A DNA stretch of 64,000 bases from DASQFQ01 sp963811595. Lineage in GTDB: Bacteria; Actinomycetota; Thermoleophilia; Solirubrobacterales; Solirubrobacteraceae. Positions 22,491 through 31,126 of this stretch are shown here, piece by piece (the first letter of the stretch is position 1; every line of letters begins with the position of its first letter). Location of the stretch: the NCBI GenBank assembly GCA_963811595.1, contig CAWERW010000004.1:86351-150350 (forward strand), in the 5' to 3' direction. The translations under genes and the position numbers were made by a program. The notes below the pieces were generated by a model. The model saw only the letters and a list, made by a program, of their open reading frames with translations, was not told the origin of the DNA and did no database searches.

Positions 22491-23143
22491 CCCGCGGCCT
22501 TCCGCAGGCGCGCGAACCAGCGCCCGCCGCCCTCGAAGCGGCCGGCGACGCGCAACCCCGCCGGCCGCGCGAGCGCCACGATCGCGTCGGCGTCGACCCG
22601 CGCCCAGTCGAACCAGGGCCCGACCGCGCCCGCGCCCTCCAGCCGCATGCCGACGACCGTCGCGCCGCCGCCCGGCGCGTCGACCTCGACGATCGCCTCC
22701 GCGCCGGGACGCAGCAGCTCCGCGATGCGGGACAGCAGTCGCGCCGGGTCGCCGCCGATCCCGATGTTGCCGTCGAGGAGCAGCACGCTCCCCCACGCCC
22801 CGGCGGGCACCCGCTCCGAGAACACGCATGCGCGCAGTGCGCGGCCGCCGCGACGGCGCGCGAACCGCACGGCGACGGGCGAGACGTCGATCCCGGTCGC
22901 CGGGCGGCCCCGGGCGGCGAGCGCGGCGAGCAGGCGGCCCGGGCCGCAGCCGACGTCGAGCACGGGCGCGGCCGCCCGCTCGAGCGCGAGCAGGTCGACC
23001 GGATCGGCGGGCGCCAGCCAGCGCCGCAGCGGGAGCGCGGCCGGCGGGCCTGCGACGGTGCGCACGCGCCCGTCGTGCTCGCCGCCCTCGGCGTGCTCGA
23101 GCAGCCGCCCGTAGAGCTCGATCGTCGTCACCGCGGCCCCCAT
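22487..23143 (-). CDS. Class I SAM-dependent methyltransferase
   Basis: This 218-residue enzyme has motif I APVLDVGCGPGRLLAAL (about residues 60-76), the acidic strand TGIDVSPVAVRFARRR, and the later strands GSVLLLDGNIGIGGDPARLL and AIVEVDAPGGGATVVG. ATG 23143 was chosen; TAGCGT is found 7 bases upstream and there is no ribosome site, as in other leaderless-looking genes here. It is the first gene of the unit methyltransferase-molybdoenzyme-membrane protein, joined by 4-base overlaps. The substrate is unknown; a sugar or a lipid-linked intermediate would fit the neighbourhood. Confidence 0.85.
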   Translation of the reverse strand: MGAAVTTIELYGRLLEHAEGGEHDGRVRTVAGPPAALPLRRWLAPADPVDLLALERAAAPVLDVGCGPGRLLAALAARGRPATGIDVSPVAVRFARRRGGRALRACVFSERVPAGAWGSVLLLDGNIGIGGDPARLLSRIAELLRPGAEAIVEVDAPGGGATVVGMRLEGAGAVGPWFDWARVDADAIVALARPAGLRVAGRFEGGGRWFARLRKAAG

Positions 23144-23178
23144 GGGAACGACGCTATGCGCGAGATCGAACGCCGGGC

Positions 23179-24354
23179 TTAACTGCGCGGGAGCGAGAAG
23201 CGCACGCGCGTCCCGCTCGGCGACTCGGCCAGCCAGATCCGCCCGCCGTGCGCCTCGACGATCGCGCGCGAGATCGCGAGCCCGAGCCCGGCGCCGGCGC
23301 GCGTGCGCGCGGCCTCGCTGCCGCCGCGGTAGAACGGCTCGAACACGCGCGGGCGGTCGGCGTCGCCGATCCCGTCGCCGGTGTCGGCGACCTCGATCTC
23401 GACGCGTCCGTTCGCCGCCTCGGCGAGCACGGTCACCGAGCCGTCGGCCGGCGTGTGGCGGATCGCGTTCTGGATCAGGTTGAACAGCACGCGCTGGACC
23501 TTCTCGGGGTTCGCACGCGCCGCCTCCTGCTCGCGCACGTCGGCCCGCACGCTGACGCCCTTCGCGTCGGCCTCGGCGCGCAGCGCGTCGACCGCCTCCT
23601 CGACGAGCTGGCCGAGCGGCACCTGCTGGAGCGTCCACTGGATGTCACCCGCCTCCAGCCGCGACAGCTCGAACAGGTCGTCGATCAACGCCGAGAGCAC
23701 GTCGATGTGCGTGCGCATCTGCCCGAGATAGCCGCGCCGGGTCTCCGCGTCGACGATGTCGTCGCCGACCGCCTCGGCGAGCAGCCGCAGCGAGGTGATC
23801 GGCGTGCGCAGGTCGTGCGACACGGCGGCGATCAGGTCGCCGCGCGCGGCCTCGGCGTCGCCGAGCTTGCCGATCGCCGTGTTGACCGCCCGCGTCAGCT
23901 CGGCGAGCTCGTCGGCGCTCCCGTCGACGGCGGCCGGCGTCCGCGAGCCGTCCCCGACCGCGACAAGCGTGTCGCGCAGCGCCTCGACGTCCCGGATCGC
24001 CGTCGTCGCGAACAGCTGTGCGGCGCGCACCGCGATCGCGCCCGCGAACACGACGATGACCATGAGCAGCAACGCGTCGTGGGCGGAGACGAACATGAGC
24101 TCCGCCGCGACGGCCGCGAGCACCACGAGCTGGCCGACGGCCACCGCGACGCCGACGGTGAACTGGCGGCGCAGCGACCAGCGCCGCGGGCGCCGGTCGG
24201 CGAGCACGTGCGCGAGCACGAGCACCACGGTGCCCAGCGCTGCCAGCCCGAGCCACACCAGGAAGCCGTCGCCGAGGCCGTAGCCGATCGCCACCGCTCC
24301 GGCGAGCGCGGCGCTCATCCCGAGCACGAGCAGGAGCGAGCGCCGCACGCTCAT
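23179..24354 (-). CDS. Sensor histidine kinase (HisKA type)
   Basis: This 391-residue membrane kinase has four hydrophobic segments in residues 1-115, a HAMP-like linker (IRDVEALRDTLVAVGDGSRT, then ADELAELTRAVNTAI), the phosphoacceptor H-box AAVSHDLRTPITSLRLLAEA (about residue 180), the N-box NLIQNAIRHT, and G-boxes EVADTGDGIGDADR and AGAGLGLAISRAIVEAHGG. No large external sensor loop is present, so it probably senses membrane state or an intramembrane signal. ATG 24354 overlaps the response-regulator stop by 4 bases. It is divergent from the ABC exporter at 25178, a typical arrangement in which the pair controls that exporter. Confidence 0.93.
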   Translation of the reverse strand: MSVRRSLLLVLGMSAALAGAVAIGYGLGDGFLVWLGLAALGTVVLVLAHVLADRRPRRWSLRRQFTVGVAVAVGQLVVLAAVAAELMFVSAHDALLLMVIVVFAGAIAVRAAQLFATTAIRDVEALRDTLVAVGDGSRTPAAVDGSADELAELTRAVNTAIGKLGDAEAARGDLIAAVSHDLRTPITSLRLLAEAVGDDIVDAETRRGYLGQMRTHIDVLSALIDDLFELSRLEAGDIQWTLQQVPLGQLVEEAVDALRAEADAKGVSVRADVREQEAARANPEKVQRVLFNLIQNAIRHTPADGSVTVLAEAANGRVEIEVADTGDGIGDADRPRVFEPFYRGGSEAARTRAGAGLGLAISRAIVEAHGGRIWLAESPSGTRVRFSLPRS

Positions 24355-25076
24355 GGCTGGAAGCGGTAGCCGACGCCCCACACGGTCTGCAGGTACCGCG
24401 GCGCGGCGGGATCGATCTCGACCTTCGCGCGCAGCCGGCGGATGTGGACCGTCACCGTCGACGTGTCGGAGTAGAAGGAGTACTGCCACACCGCGTCCAT
24501 CAGCTGATCGCGCGAGAACACCCGGCCCGGGTGGCGCGCGAGGAACAGCAGCAGGTCGAACTCCCGCAGCGTCAGCGCCGCCTCCTCGCCGCGCACGAAC
24601 ACCCGCCTCGTCTCGGGCTCGATCCGCAGCTCGCCGATCGCGATCGGGGCCTGGCCCGCCCCGGCATCGGCACCGGGATCGGCGCGGCGCAGCACCGCGT
24701 CGACGCGCGCGACGAGCTCGTTCGGCGAGAACGGCTTGACGACGTAGTCGTCGGCGCCGAGCCGCAGGCCGACGACGCGGTCGGACTCCTCCCCGCGCGC
24801 GGTCAGCAGGATGATCGGGACGCGCGGGCGTAGCGTGCCCTCGTCGGCCGCCCGCAGCCGCCGCATCACCTCGAGCCCGTCGAGGCCGGGCAGCATCAGG
24901 TCGAGGATGACGAGATCCGGCCGCCGGTCGCCGGCCAGCTGGAGCGCCTGCGGCCCGTCGGCGGCGACCCGCGTCTCGTATCCGGCCCGCTCGAGATAGC
25001 GCGAGAGCACCTCGGTGATCGTGGGCTCGTCGTCGACGACGAGCAGGGATCCGCGCCGGTGACCGTTCGTCTCCAC
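24351..25076 (-). CDS. OmpR-family response regulator
   Basis: This 241-residue protein has a receiver domain (SLLVVDDEPTITEVLSRYLE; phospho-acceptor Asp in LVILDLMLPGLDG; Thr/Lys in LLTARG and YVVKPFSPNEL) and a C-terminal winged helix (ALTLREFDLLLFLARHPGRV, then DTSTVTVHIRRLRAKVEI and TVWGVGYRF). The frame continues upstream to ATG 25133, but GTG 25076 gives the normal N-terminus and has a promoter ending 6 bases upstream, so a leaderless start there is preferred. It partners the histidine kinase behind it. Confidence 0.92.
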   Translation of the reverse strand: METNGHRRGSLLVVDDEPTITEVLSRYLERAGYETRVAADGPQALQLAGDRRPDLVILDLMLPGLDGLEVMRRLRAADEGTLRPRVPIILLTARGEESDRVVGLRLGADDYVVKPFSPNELVARVDAVLRRADPGADAGAGQAPIAIGELRIEPETRRVFVRGEEAALTLREFDLLLFLARHPGRVFSRDQLMDAVWQYSFYSDTSTVTVHIRRLRAKVEIDPAAPRYLQTVWGVGYRFQP

Positions 25077-25082
25077 GCACCG

Positions 25083-25111
25083 ATTGTTCGGGGCGAGCGT
25101 CCGGAAGGCAA
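25083..25111 (-). promoter_or_regulatory. Promoter of the two-component operon
   Basis: On the minus strand TTGCCT (25106-25111) and AACAAT (25083-25088) are spaced by 17 bases, and the GTG of the response regulator follows after 6 bases. This is a good sigma-70-type promoter for a leaderless message. Confidence 0.55.
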
Positions 25112-25177
25112 GGTCTGCGGGCGCCATGTTCATCGACCCGTAAGGGAGAGGGGCGTGCGCGTGCGTACCTTCAGAGG

Positions 25178-25846
25178 ATGGCCGCCGTCAAGGCCCACGG
25201 GCTGGTCAAGACGTTCGGCGCGGGCCGCGCCGCGCGGCGCGTGCTCGACGGCGCCGACCTCGAGGTGGCCGCCGGCGAGGTCGTGGCGGTGCTCGGGCGC
25301 TCGGGCTCGGGCAAGTCGACGCTGCTGCATCTGCTCGGCGGGCTCGACCGTGCCGACGCCGGCCTGATCGAGGTCGACGGAGAGCGGGTGACGGGCGCGT
25401 CCGAGCGTGCGCTGAGCGCGCTGCGGCGCCGCCGGGTCGGGTTCGTCTTCCAGTTCTTCCACCTGCTGCCGGAGCTGACCGGAGAGGCGAACGTGCTGCT
25501 GGCCGCGCGCGTGCGCGGTGCGCACCCGGATGCCGCGCGGCGCGCGTGCGAGCTCGTCGACCGGCTCGGGCTGCGCCCGGTCGCGGCGTCGCTCCCCGCA
25601 CAGCTCTCCGGGGGCGAGCAGCAGCGCTTCGCGATCGCGCGGGCGCTCGTCAACGACCCGGCCGTGCTCCTCGCCGACGAGCCGACCGGCAACCTCGACG
25701 TCGAGGCCGGCGCCGCGGTGCTGCGGCTGTTGCGCGCGGGCGCCGACGAGGGACGCGCGGTCGTGCTCGTCACCCACGAGCCGGCCGCGGCGGAGATCGC
25801 CGACCGCGTGCTGCGCCTCGACGCGGGGCAGCTGGTCGCGGCGTGA
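25178..25846 (+). CDS. ABC transporter ATPase, LolD/MacB type
   Basis: This 222-residue ATPase has Walker A GRSGSGKST (about residue 45), Q-loop VFQFFHLLPELTGEANVLLA, signature LSGGEQQRFAIARALVNDP, Walker B VLLADEPTGNLDVEAG and H-loop VLVTHEP. The sequence type is that of ATPases that work with FtsX/MacB permeases. It overlaps the permease gene by 4 bases. The divergent two-component system next door suggests induction by envelope stress or an antimicrobial peptide. Confidence 0.95.
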   Translation: MAAVKAHGLVKTFGAGRAARRVLDGADLEVAAGEVVAVLGRSGSGKSTLLHLLGGLDRADAGLIEVDGERVTGASERALSALRRRRVGFVFQFFHLLPELTGEANVLLAARVRGAHPDAARRACELVDRLGLRPVAASLPAQLSGGEQQRFAIARALVNDPAVLLADEPTGNLDVEAGAAVLRLLRAGADEGRAVVLVTHEPAAAEIADRVLRLDAGQLVAA

Positions 25847-28065
25847 GGCGGCGCCGGTGGCTCGCGGCGGCCGGGATCGCCGCCGCGTCGGTGGTCGTCG
25901 GGACCGCGACGACCGTCGGCTACGGGCTCCACACCGGCTTCGACCGCGCCGCCCGCGAGGCCGACCTGCCCGACGTGATCGCGCGCTTCGACCGCGAGGA
26001 GCTGGAGACCCTCGACGAGCGCGTGCGGGCGCTGCCGAACCTCGAGGCGCGCTCCTACCGGCGCGAGCTCACCCGCGTGCGCATGGCCGACGACCAGGGT
26101 CACTTCCTGCGCCGCGGGACCGTCCAGATCCTCCTCGGCGGCCGCCGCGGCTACGCGATCACGCGCGGGCGCGACCTCTCGCCGCGCCCCGGTGAGGTCG
26201 TGATCGAACGCGGCCTGGCCGAGGAGTGGGGCCTGCTGCCCGGTGACGCGCTCGCGCTCGAGGGCTTCGGCGAGCTGCGCGTGGCGGGCGTCGCGCTGTC
26301 GCCCGACAACGTCGCCTTCCCGCTCGCGCGCACCGCGCGCGTGTACGTGGGCGAGCAGGAGGTGCGCGACGCGTTCGCCTTCAGCGAGGAGATCCGCCCC
26401 GACATCGCGCTGCTCTGGCTGCGCGATCCCGCGCGCGCGGACGTCACGCTCGCGCAGGCGCGCGTGACCTCGTTCGGCATCGGCTCGCTGTCGTTCGTCA
26501 CCCGCGAGGGCGTGCGGGTGCTGCTGTCGCAGGCGGCCGGGATCGTGATCTCGCTGCTCGTCGCGTTCTCGCTCGTGGCCCTGCTGGGCGCCGGCACGAT
26601 GCTCGCGGCCGGTGCGCACGCCGACGTCCAGCGACGCCTCGGGGCGATCGGCGTCCAGCGCGCGCTCGGCTTCACGCCCGCCGCGATCGCCGCCCGCGGC
26701 GCGCGCGAGGCGGCGCTCGTCGCGCTCCCGTCGGCGGCGGCGGGGATCGCGGTCGGCGCGCTCGCCGTGGCCGGGCCGTCGGCGGCGCTGCTCGGGGCGC
26801 TCAACGAGCAGCCGCCGGGCGCCGCGCTCGTGCTGCCGCTGCTCGCCGGGCTCGCCGGGGTCGTCGCGCTCGTCACCGCCGCGGCGACCTGGCCGGCGTG
26901 GCGCGCGGCGCGGCGCCCGCCGGCGGCGATCCTCCGCGGCGGCGACCTCGCCGGTCGGCCGACGAGCGGCGGGGGCGGCGGGCTCGTCGCGCTCGGCGCG
27001 CGCTTCGCGACCGCCCCGCGCGGCCGCTGGCTGGCGTCCGTGCTGACCATCGCCGTCAGCGCCGGCGTGGTGATCCTGATGCTCGCGCTCGCCTCGCTGC
27101 TCACGCGGTTGCGCGACGACCCGGGCACGGTCGGCAAGCGCTACCAGCTGTCCGCGAACCTCGACGCGTCGCAGCTGCCGGCGGTACGGCGGCTCCCCGG
27201 CGTGCGCGACGCCGCGCCGCGCTACCAGCTGTCCGGCGCCGACGCGTACCGGCTCGGGCAGCCGGTGCGGCTGATCGGCTACCCCGGCGACCACACGCGG
27301 TTCGAGGCGCCGCCGCTGGCGTCCGGGCGGCGGCTGCGCGCCGCCAACGAAGCGGAGGTCGGCGTCGGGCTCGCCGACGCGCTCGGGCTGCGGCCCGGCT
27401 CGACGCTCGCCGTCCAGGCCGGCACCGGCGAGGACGTCCGCCTGCGGGTGGCCGGCGTCGTGCGGGCGCTCGAGAACCAGGGCCGGGTGGCCTACACGCG
27501 CGCCGCGCCGCTGCTGGCCGCCGATCCGGGGCTCGCGCCGACGCTGGCGATCCGGCTGACCGCGGGCGCCGACCGCGCGCGGGTCGGCGCCGGCCTGGCC
27601 GCGCTCGGCGCGCGGCCCGCGCGTGTCCGCGGCGCCACCACCAGCAACGCCCAGTTCCTCGGCATCCTCGCCGCCGTGCTGCGCGGCGTCGGGCTGGCGA
27701 TCGGCCTCGTCTGCCTCTACGCGCTGATCCAGGCGCTCGCCATCACCGCGCGCGAGCGCCGCGGCGCGGTCGCCCTCCTGCGAGCCGCGGGCGCGGACCG
27801 GGCCACGATCGGGCTCGTGCTCGCGGGCTCGGCGCTCGCCGTCGCCGTGCCCGCCGCGCTGACCGCGGCGGTGCTGGAGCGCGTCGTGCTCGGGCCGCTG
27901 GTCAGCGCGCTCGCCGCCGGCTTCGCCGCGCTGGAGCTCGCGCCGACGCTCGCGCAGGTGCTGCTCGTAGTCGCGGCCCTGCTGGCGCTCGCGGGGCTCG
28001 CGAGCGCGATCGTCGCGCACCGCGTGATGCGCGAGCCGATCGTGGCGGGGCTGCGGGAGGAGTGA
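25843..28065 (+). CDS. FtsX/MacB-type ABC permease, 740 residues
   Basis: This large permease has an N-terminal membrane helix (residues 5-25), a periplasmic-type domain to about residue 220, three helices with the FtsX core (GIVISLLVAFSLVALLGAGT, then RRLGAIGVQRALGFTPAAIA), one more helix near residue 390, a second external domain (400-600) and a terminal three-helix FtsX core (GLAIGLVCLYALIQALAITA, RERRGAVALLRAAGADRATI). This is the BceB/ABC3 double-core organisation used for peptide resistance or lipoprotein and lipid release by mechanotransmission. GTG 25843 overlaps the ATPase gene by 4 bases. The cargo is unknown. Confidence 0.92.
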   Translation: MRRRRWLAAAGIAAASVVVGTATTVGYGLHTGFDRAAREADLPDVIARFDREELETLDERVRALPNLEARSYRRELTRVRMADDQGHFLRRGTVQILLGGRRGYAITRGRDLSPRPGEVVIERGLAEEWGLLPGDALALEGFGELRVAGVALSPDNVAFPLARTARVYVGEQEVRDAFAFSEEIRPDIALLWLRDPARADVTLAQARVTSFGIGSLSFVTREGVRVLLSQAAGIVISLLVAFSLVALLGAGTMLAAGAHADVQRRLGAIGVQRALGFTPAAIAARGAREAALVALPSAAAGIAVGALAVAGPSAALLGALNEQPPGAALVLPLLAGLAGVVALVTAAATWPAWRAARRPPAAILRGGDLAGRPTSGGGGGLVALGARFATAPRGRWLASVLTIAVSAGVVILMLALASLLTRLRDDPGTVGKRYQLSANLDASQLPAVRRLPGVRDAAPRYQLSGADAYRLGQPVRLIGYPGDHTRFEAPPLASGRRLRAANEAEVGVGLADALGLRPGSTLAVQAGTGEDVRLRVAGVVRALENQGRVAYTRAAPLLAADPGLAPTLAIRLTAGADRARVGAGLAALGARPARVRGATTSNAQFLGILAAVLRGVGLAIGLVCLYALIQALAITARERRGAVALLRAAGADRATIGLVLAGSALAVAVPAALTAAVLERVVLGPLVSALAAGFAALELAPTLAQVLLVVAALLALAGLASAIVAHRVMREPIVAGLREE

Positions 28066-29492
28066 TGCGCGCCGCGCTCCTCGTCGCGCTGGCCGCCGCC
28101 CTGCTCGCCGCCGGGTGCGGGTCAGGCGGCGGCGACGGGCCGCCGCCCGGCTCCACGCTGACCGCGACGCTCGTCGACCGCGACGGCGACGGCGCGCTCG
28201 AGCGCGGCCCCGGCGAGCCGCTGCGCGACCGCGAGGAGCTGGCCGGCGCCGCCGGGCGCGGTGAGCCGCTCGCGACCTTCGCCCAGATCAGCGACCCGCA
28301 CATCCGCGACGAGGAGTCGCCGGCGCGCGTCCCGTTCCTCGACCGGCTCGGCGGCGTCTTCCGCCCCGCCTTCCGGCCCCAGGAGGCGCTCACCGCGCAG
28401 CTTCTGACCGCAACGGTCCGCTCGCTCAACCGCATGCGCCCGCGCGCGGTCGTGGTCACCGGCGACCTCGCCGACAACGCGCAGGCGAACGAGCTCGCCA
28501 CCGCCCGCGCTGTCCTCGACGGCGGCCGGGTGCGCCCCGACTCGGGCGCGCCGGGTTACGCCGGAGTGCAGGAGCCCGACAACGCCGATCCCTTCTACTA
28601 CCGCCCCGACAACGACCCGCCGCGCCACCCGGGGCTGCTCGACGGCGCGCAGCGGCCATTCACCTCGCCCGGCCTCGACGCGCCGTGGTACCCGCTGCTC
28701 GGCAACCACGACCTGCTCGCCCAGGGCGAGGCGCCGCGGACGCCCGCGATCCAGGCGCTCGCCACGGGCGGCCGGCTGATCGAGTCGCTCGATCCGGCGG
28801 TGCGGCCCGACGCCGGCACCGACGCGCCGGCCGCAGTCGCCGCGCTGCTCGCCGGCGGGGTCCCAGGGCGCACGCGCGCCGTGCCCAGCGACCCGGCCCG
28901 GCGTCTCGTCAGCCCGGCCGAGGCGATCCGCCGGCTCGGCCGGCGCGGCCGCGAGGCCGGCCGCCTCGACTACAGCTTCGACATCGGCGCCTCGGTGCGC
29001 GGCATCGTGCTCGACGTGGTCGACCGCGGCGGCGGCGCGCGTGGGCTCGTGTCGCGTGCCCAGATCGCCTGGCTGCGCGGCGAGCTCCGGCGCGCCGCGA
29101 GCCGCTACGTCGTCGTCTTCTCGCACCAGCCGCTGACGGAGTCCGACGGCGGAGGCGCGGCGCTGCGCGCACTCGACGCCGCCCCGCGCGTCGTGGCCGC
29201 GGTCGCCGGCCACCGCCATCGCAACGCGATCACGCCGCGTCCCTCAGGGCCCTACTGGCTCGTCGAGACCGCATCGCTCGCCGACTTCCCGCAGCAGGCG
29301 CGCTTCTTCCGGCTCGTCCGAACCGCCGCCGGAGGCGTCGCGCTCGAGACCTGGATGATCGACCACGCCGGCGCCGGGCTCGCCGGCGTCTCCCGCGAGC
29401 TCGCGTTCCTCGACGCGCAGGGCGGGCGGCCGCGTGGGTACGCCGGCCGCCGCGACGACCGCAACGCGCGCCTCTGGCTGCCGGCGCCGTAG
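28065..29492 (+). CDS. Lipoprotein metallophosphoesterase
   Basis: This 475-residue calcineurin-like phosphoesterase has a lipoprotein signal (AALLAAGCGSGG, lipobox LAAGC at residues 14-18). The metal-binding motifs occur in order: ISDPHIRDE (D-x-H), VVTGDLADN (GD), PLLGNHDLL (GNHD), VVFSHQPL and VAGHRHRN (GHxH). A DRDGDGALERGPGEPL stretch after the lipobox looks like an EF-hand-type calcium loop. It starts one base before the permease stop (TGATG overlap), so it belongs to the ABC operon and would act outside the membrane, perhaps on the material the exporter releases. Natural substrate unknown. Confidence 0.9.
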   Translation: MRAALLVALAAALLAAGCGSGGGDGPPPGSTLTATLVDRDGDGALERGPGEPLRDREELAGAAGRGEPLATFAQISDPHIRDEESPARVPFLDRLGGVFRPAFRPQEALTAQLLTATVRSLNRMRPRAVVVTGDLADNAQANELATARAVLDGGRVRPDSGAPGYAGVQEPDNADPFYYRPDNDPPRHPGLLDGAQRPFTSPGLDAPWYPLLGNHDLLAQGEAPRTPAIQALATGGRLIESLDPAVRPDAGTDAPAAVAALLAGGVPGRTRAVPSDPARRLVSPAEAIRRLGRRGREAGRLDYSFDIGASVRGIVLDVVDRGGGARGLVSRAQIAWLRGELRRAASRYVVVFSHQPLTESDGGGAALRALDAAPRVVAAVAGHRHRNAITPRPSGPYWLVETASLADFPQQARFFRLVRTAAGGVALETWMIDHAGAGLAGVSRELAFLDAQGGRPRGYAGRRDDRNARLWLPAP

Positions 29493-29494
29493 TG

Positions 29495-29553
29495 TCGAGG
29501 CCCATTCCGCGGCCGGCGCCGGTGATGAGCCAGGTGTTGTTCTGTGTGGTCAT
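29495..29553 (-). pseudogene. N-terminal stub of a short-chain dehydrogenase
   Basis: MTTQNNTWLITGAGRGMGLD is the start of a classical SDR with the TGxxxGxG NAD-binding motif. After about 20 residues the match stops, two bases before the stop codon region of the convergent phosphoesterase gene, so the remaining about 260 residues were deleted. SDR genes are the usual divergent neighbours of MmyB-type regulators, one of which (also damaged) starts 36 bases away. Confidence 0.7.
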
Positions 29554-29588
29554 GGCGTCCGCGCGGCGGCGGGTCTACGCTGGCTTTC

Positions 29589-30005
29589 GTGGAGACCAAG
29601 CAGGAGATCCGTGCGGTCCTGGCCGGCGTGAGCATCCAGTACTACACACGCCTGGAACGCGGCGACATGAGCGGCGCCTCCGAGGGTGTGCTGGAGGCAC
29701 TGGCCCGGGCGCTCCAGCTCGACGACGCCGAACGCGCCCATCTCTTCGACCTCGCCCGCGCCGCCCAGCCGGTCGGGGCGCGCCCGCGCCGCCGTCAGCC
29801 CAAGCCGCGCATCCGGCCCGAGATCCAGTGGACGCTCGACGCGATCACCGGCGCCACCGCACGTCGGGGACGCTTCAACCACCCCGTCGTCGGCGAGCTG
29901 ACCTACGCCGCGGAGCCCGGATCGCGGTCGGCAGAGGCCCTGGCCCTCCTCGGAAGCTGGGCGGCGACGAGCGACCGGGCCGAGTCCGCGGCGGACACCG
30001 CATGA
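29589..30005 (+). pseudogene. MmyB-type regulator with two internal in-frame deletions
   Basis: The 138-codon frame is open, but two pieces of the family are missing. METKQEIR joins directly to AVLAGVSIQYYTRLERGDMS, so about 35 residues including the first helices of the helix-turn-helix domain are lost. IQWTLDAITGATA joins to RFNHPVVGELTYAAEPGSRS, so most of the ligand-binding domain is lost, leaving only its ends and LLGSWAAT. TACGCT lies 7 bases before the GTG, so it may still be transcribed. It overlaps the aldo/keto reductase gene by 4 bases. It is classed as a probable pseudogene; a shortened working regulator is less likely because the DNA-binding domain is incomplete. Confidence 0.65.
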
Positions 30006-31027
30006 TCGAGCATCGACCACTGGGCCACACCGGCGTCTCGGTGAGCAAGTTCTGTCTCGGCGCGATGATGTTCGGCGCGTGGGGCAACCCCGACCACGAC
30101 GAGTCCGGCCGGATCATCCACCGCGCGCTCGACGCGGGGATCAACTTCATCGACACCGCCGACGTCTACGGCCAGGGCGAGTCCGAGGAGATCGTCGGCA
30201 AGGCGCTGACCGGCGGCAAGCGCGACGACGTGATCCTCGCCACCAAGTTCCACAACGCGATGGGCTCCGATCCCAACCGGCAGGGCAACTCGCGCCGCTG
30301 GATCATCCGCGCGGCCGAGGATTCGCTGCGGCGGCTGGGAACCGAGTGGATCGACCTCTACCAGGTCCACCGCCCCGACCCGCGCACCGACGTCGAGGAG
30401 ACGCTGGGCGCACTCACCGATCTCGTCCAGCAGGGCAAGGTCCGCTACATCGGCGCCTCCACCTTCCCGGCGAGCCAGATCGTGGAGGCGCAGCGTGTCG
30501 CGCGCGACCGGCAGCTGCAGCGTTTCGTCACCGAGCAGCCGCCGTACTCGATCCTCGTCCGTGCCGTCGAGGCCGACGTCCTCCCCACGTGCCTGCGCCA
30601 CGGACTGGCGGTCATGTCCTACAGCCCGCTGACGGGCGGGTGGCTGTCGGGGCGCTGGCGCAAGGACACCGGGCAGCAGTCCTCCTCGCGCGCCGGCCGG
30701 CTGCCAGCGCGCTTCGATCTCTCAGAGCCCGCCAACCAGCGGAAGCTCGACGCCGTCGAGCAGCTCGCCCAGTTGGCCGACGACGCTGGGATCACGCTCA
30801 TCCAGCTCGCGATCGCGTTCGTGCTCAACCACCCCGCCATCACCGCCGCGCTGATCGGGCCGCGCACCATGGAGCAGCTCGAAAGCCAACTTGCTGCGGC
30901 GGAGGTCGTCCTGGACGAGGGGCTCCTCGACCGCATAGACGAGATCGTCCCGCCCGGCACCACCATCAATCCGGAGGACAACTCGTTCGCGAATCCGGCG
31001 CTCGAGCCGGCGGCGCGCCGGCGCTAG
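30002..31027 (+). CDS. Aldo/keto reductase
   Basis: This 341-residue AKR with TIM-barrel fold has the N-terminal RPLGHTGVSVSKFCLGAMMF, catalytic FIDTADVYGQGESEEIVGKAL (Asp and Tyr), the lysine in ILATKFHN, and the histidine in DLYQVHRPDP. It also has the NADPH-binding C-terminal part GPRTMEQLESQLAAAEV. It reduces aldehydes or ketones with NADPH in the cytoplasm. ATG 30002 overlaps the end of the damaged regulator frame by 4 bases (ATGA); it was presumably under that regulator's control before the latter decayed. Confidence 0.93.
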   Translation: MIEHRPLGHTGVSVSKFCLGAMMFGAWGNPDHDESGRIIHRALDAGINFIDTADVYGQGESEEIVGKALTGGKRDDVILATKFHNAMGSDPNRQGNSRRWIIRAAEDSLRRLGTEWIDLYQVHRPDPRTDVEETLGALTDLVQQGKVRYIGASTFPASQIVEAQRVARDRQLQRFVTEQPPYSILVRAVEADVLPTCLRHGLAVMSYSPLTGGWLSGRWRKDTGQQSSSRAGRLPARFDLSEPANQRKLDAVEQLAQLADDAGITLIQLAIAFVLNHPAITAALIGPRTMEQLESQLAAAEVVLDEGLLDRIDEIVPPGTTINPEDNSFANPALEPAARRR

Positions 31028-31126
31028 TCGAGCCGACGCCGCGAGCTGCTGCTTCCGTTCGGGCTCGGCATCGCGGTGGAGACGCCTCCACGCGACGACG
31101 CGCGCAGCCTCGGATACTCTGGCGCG

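Noticed and set aside
20261..23143. Arsenosugar biosynthesis cluster
   Set aside because: The label comes from the DUF2064 family name only. There is no arsenic methyltransferase or ArsS-type radical SAM gene in this cluster, and the radical SAM pair is 12 kb away.
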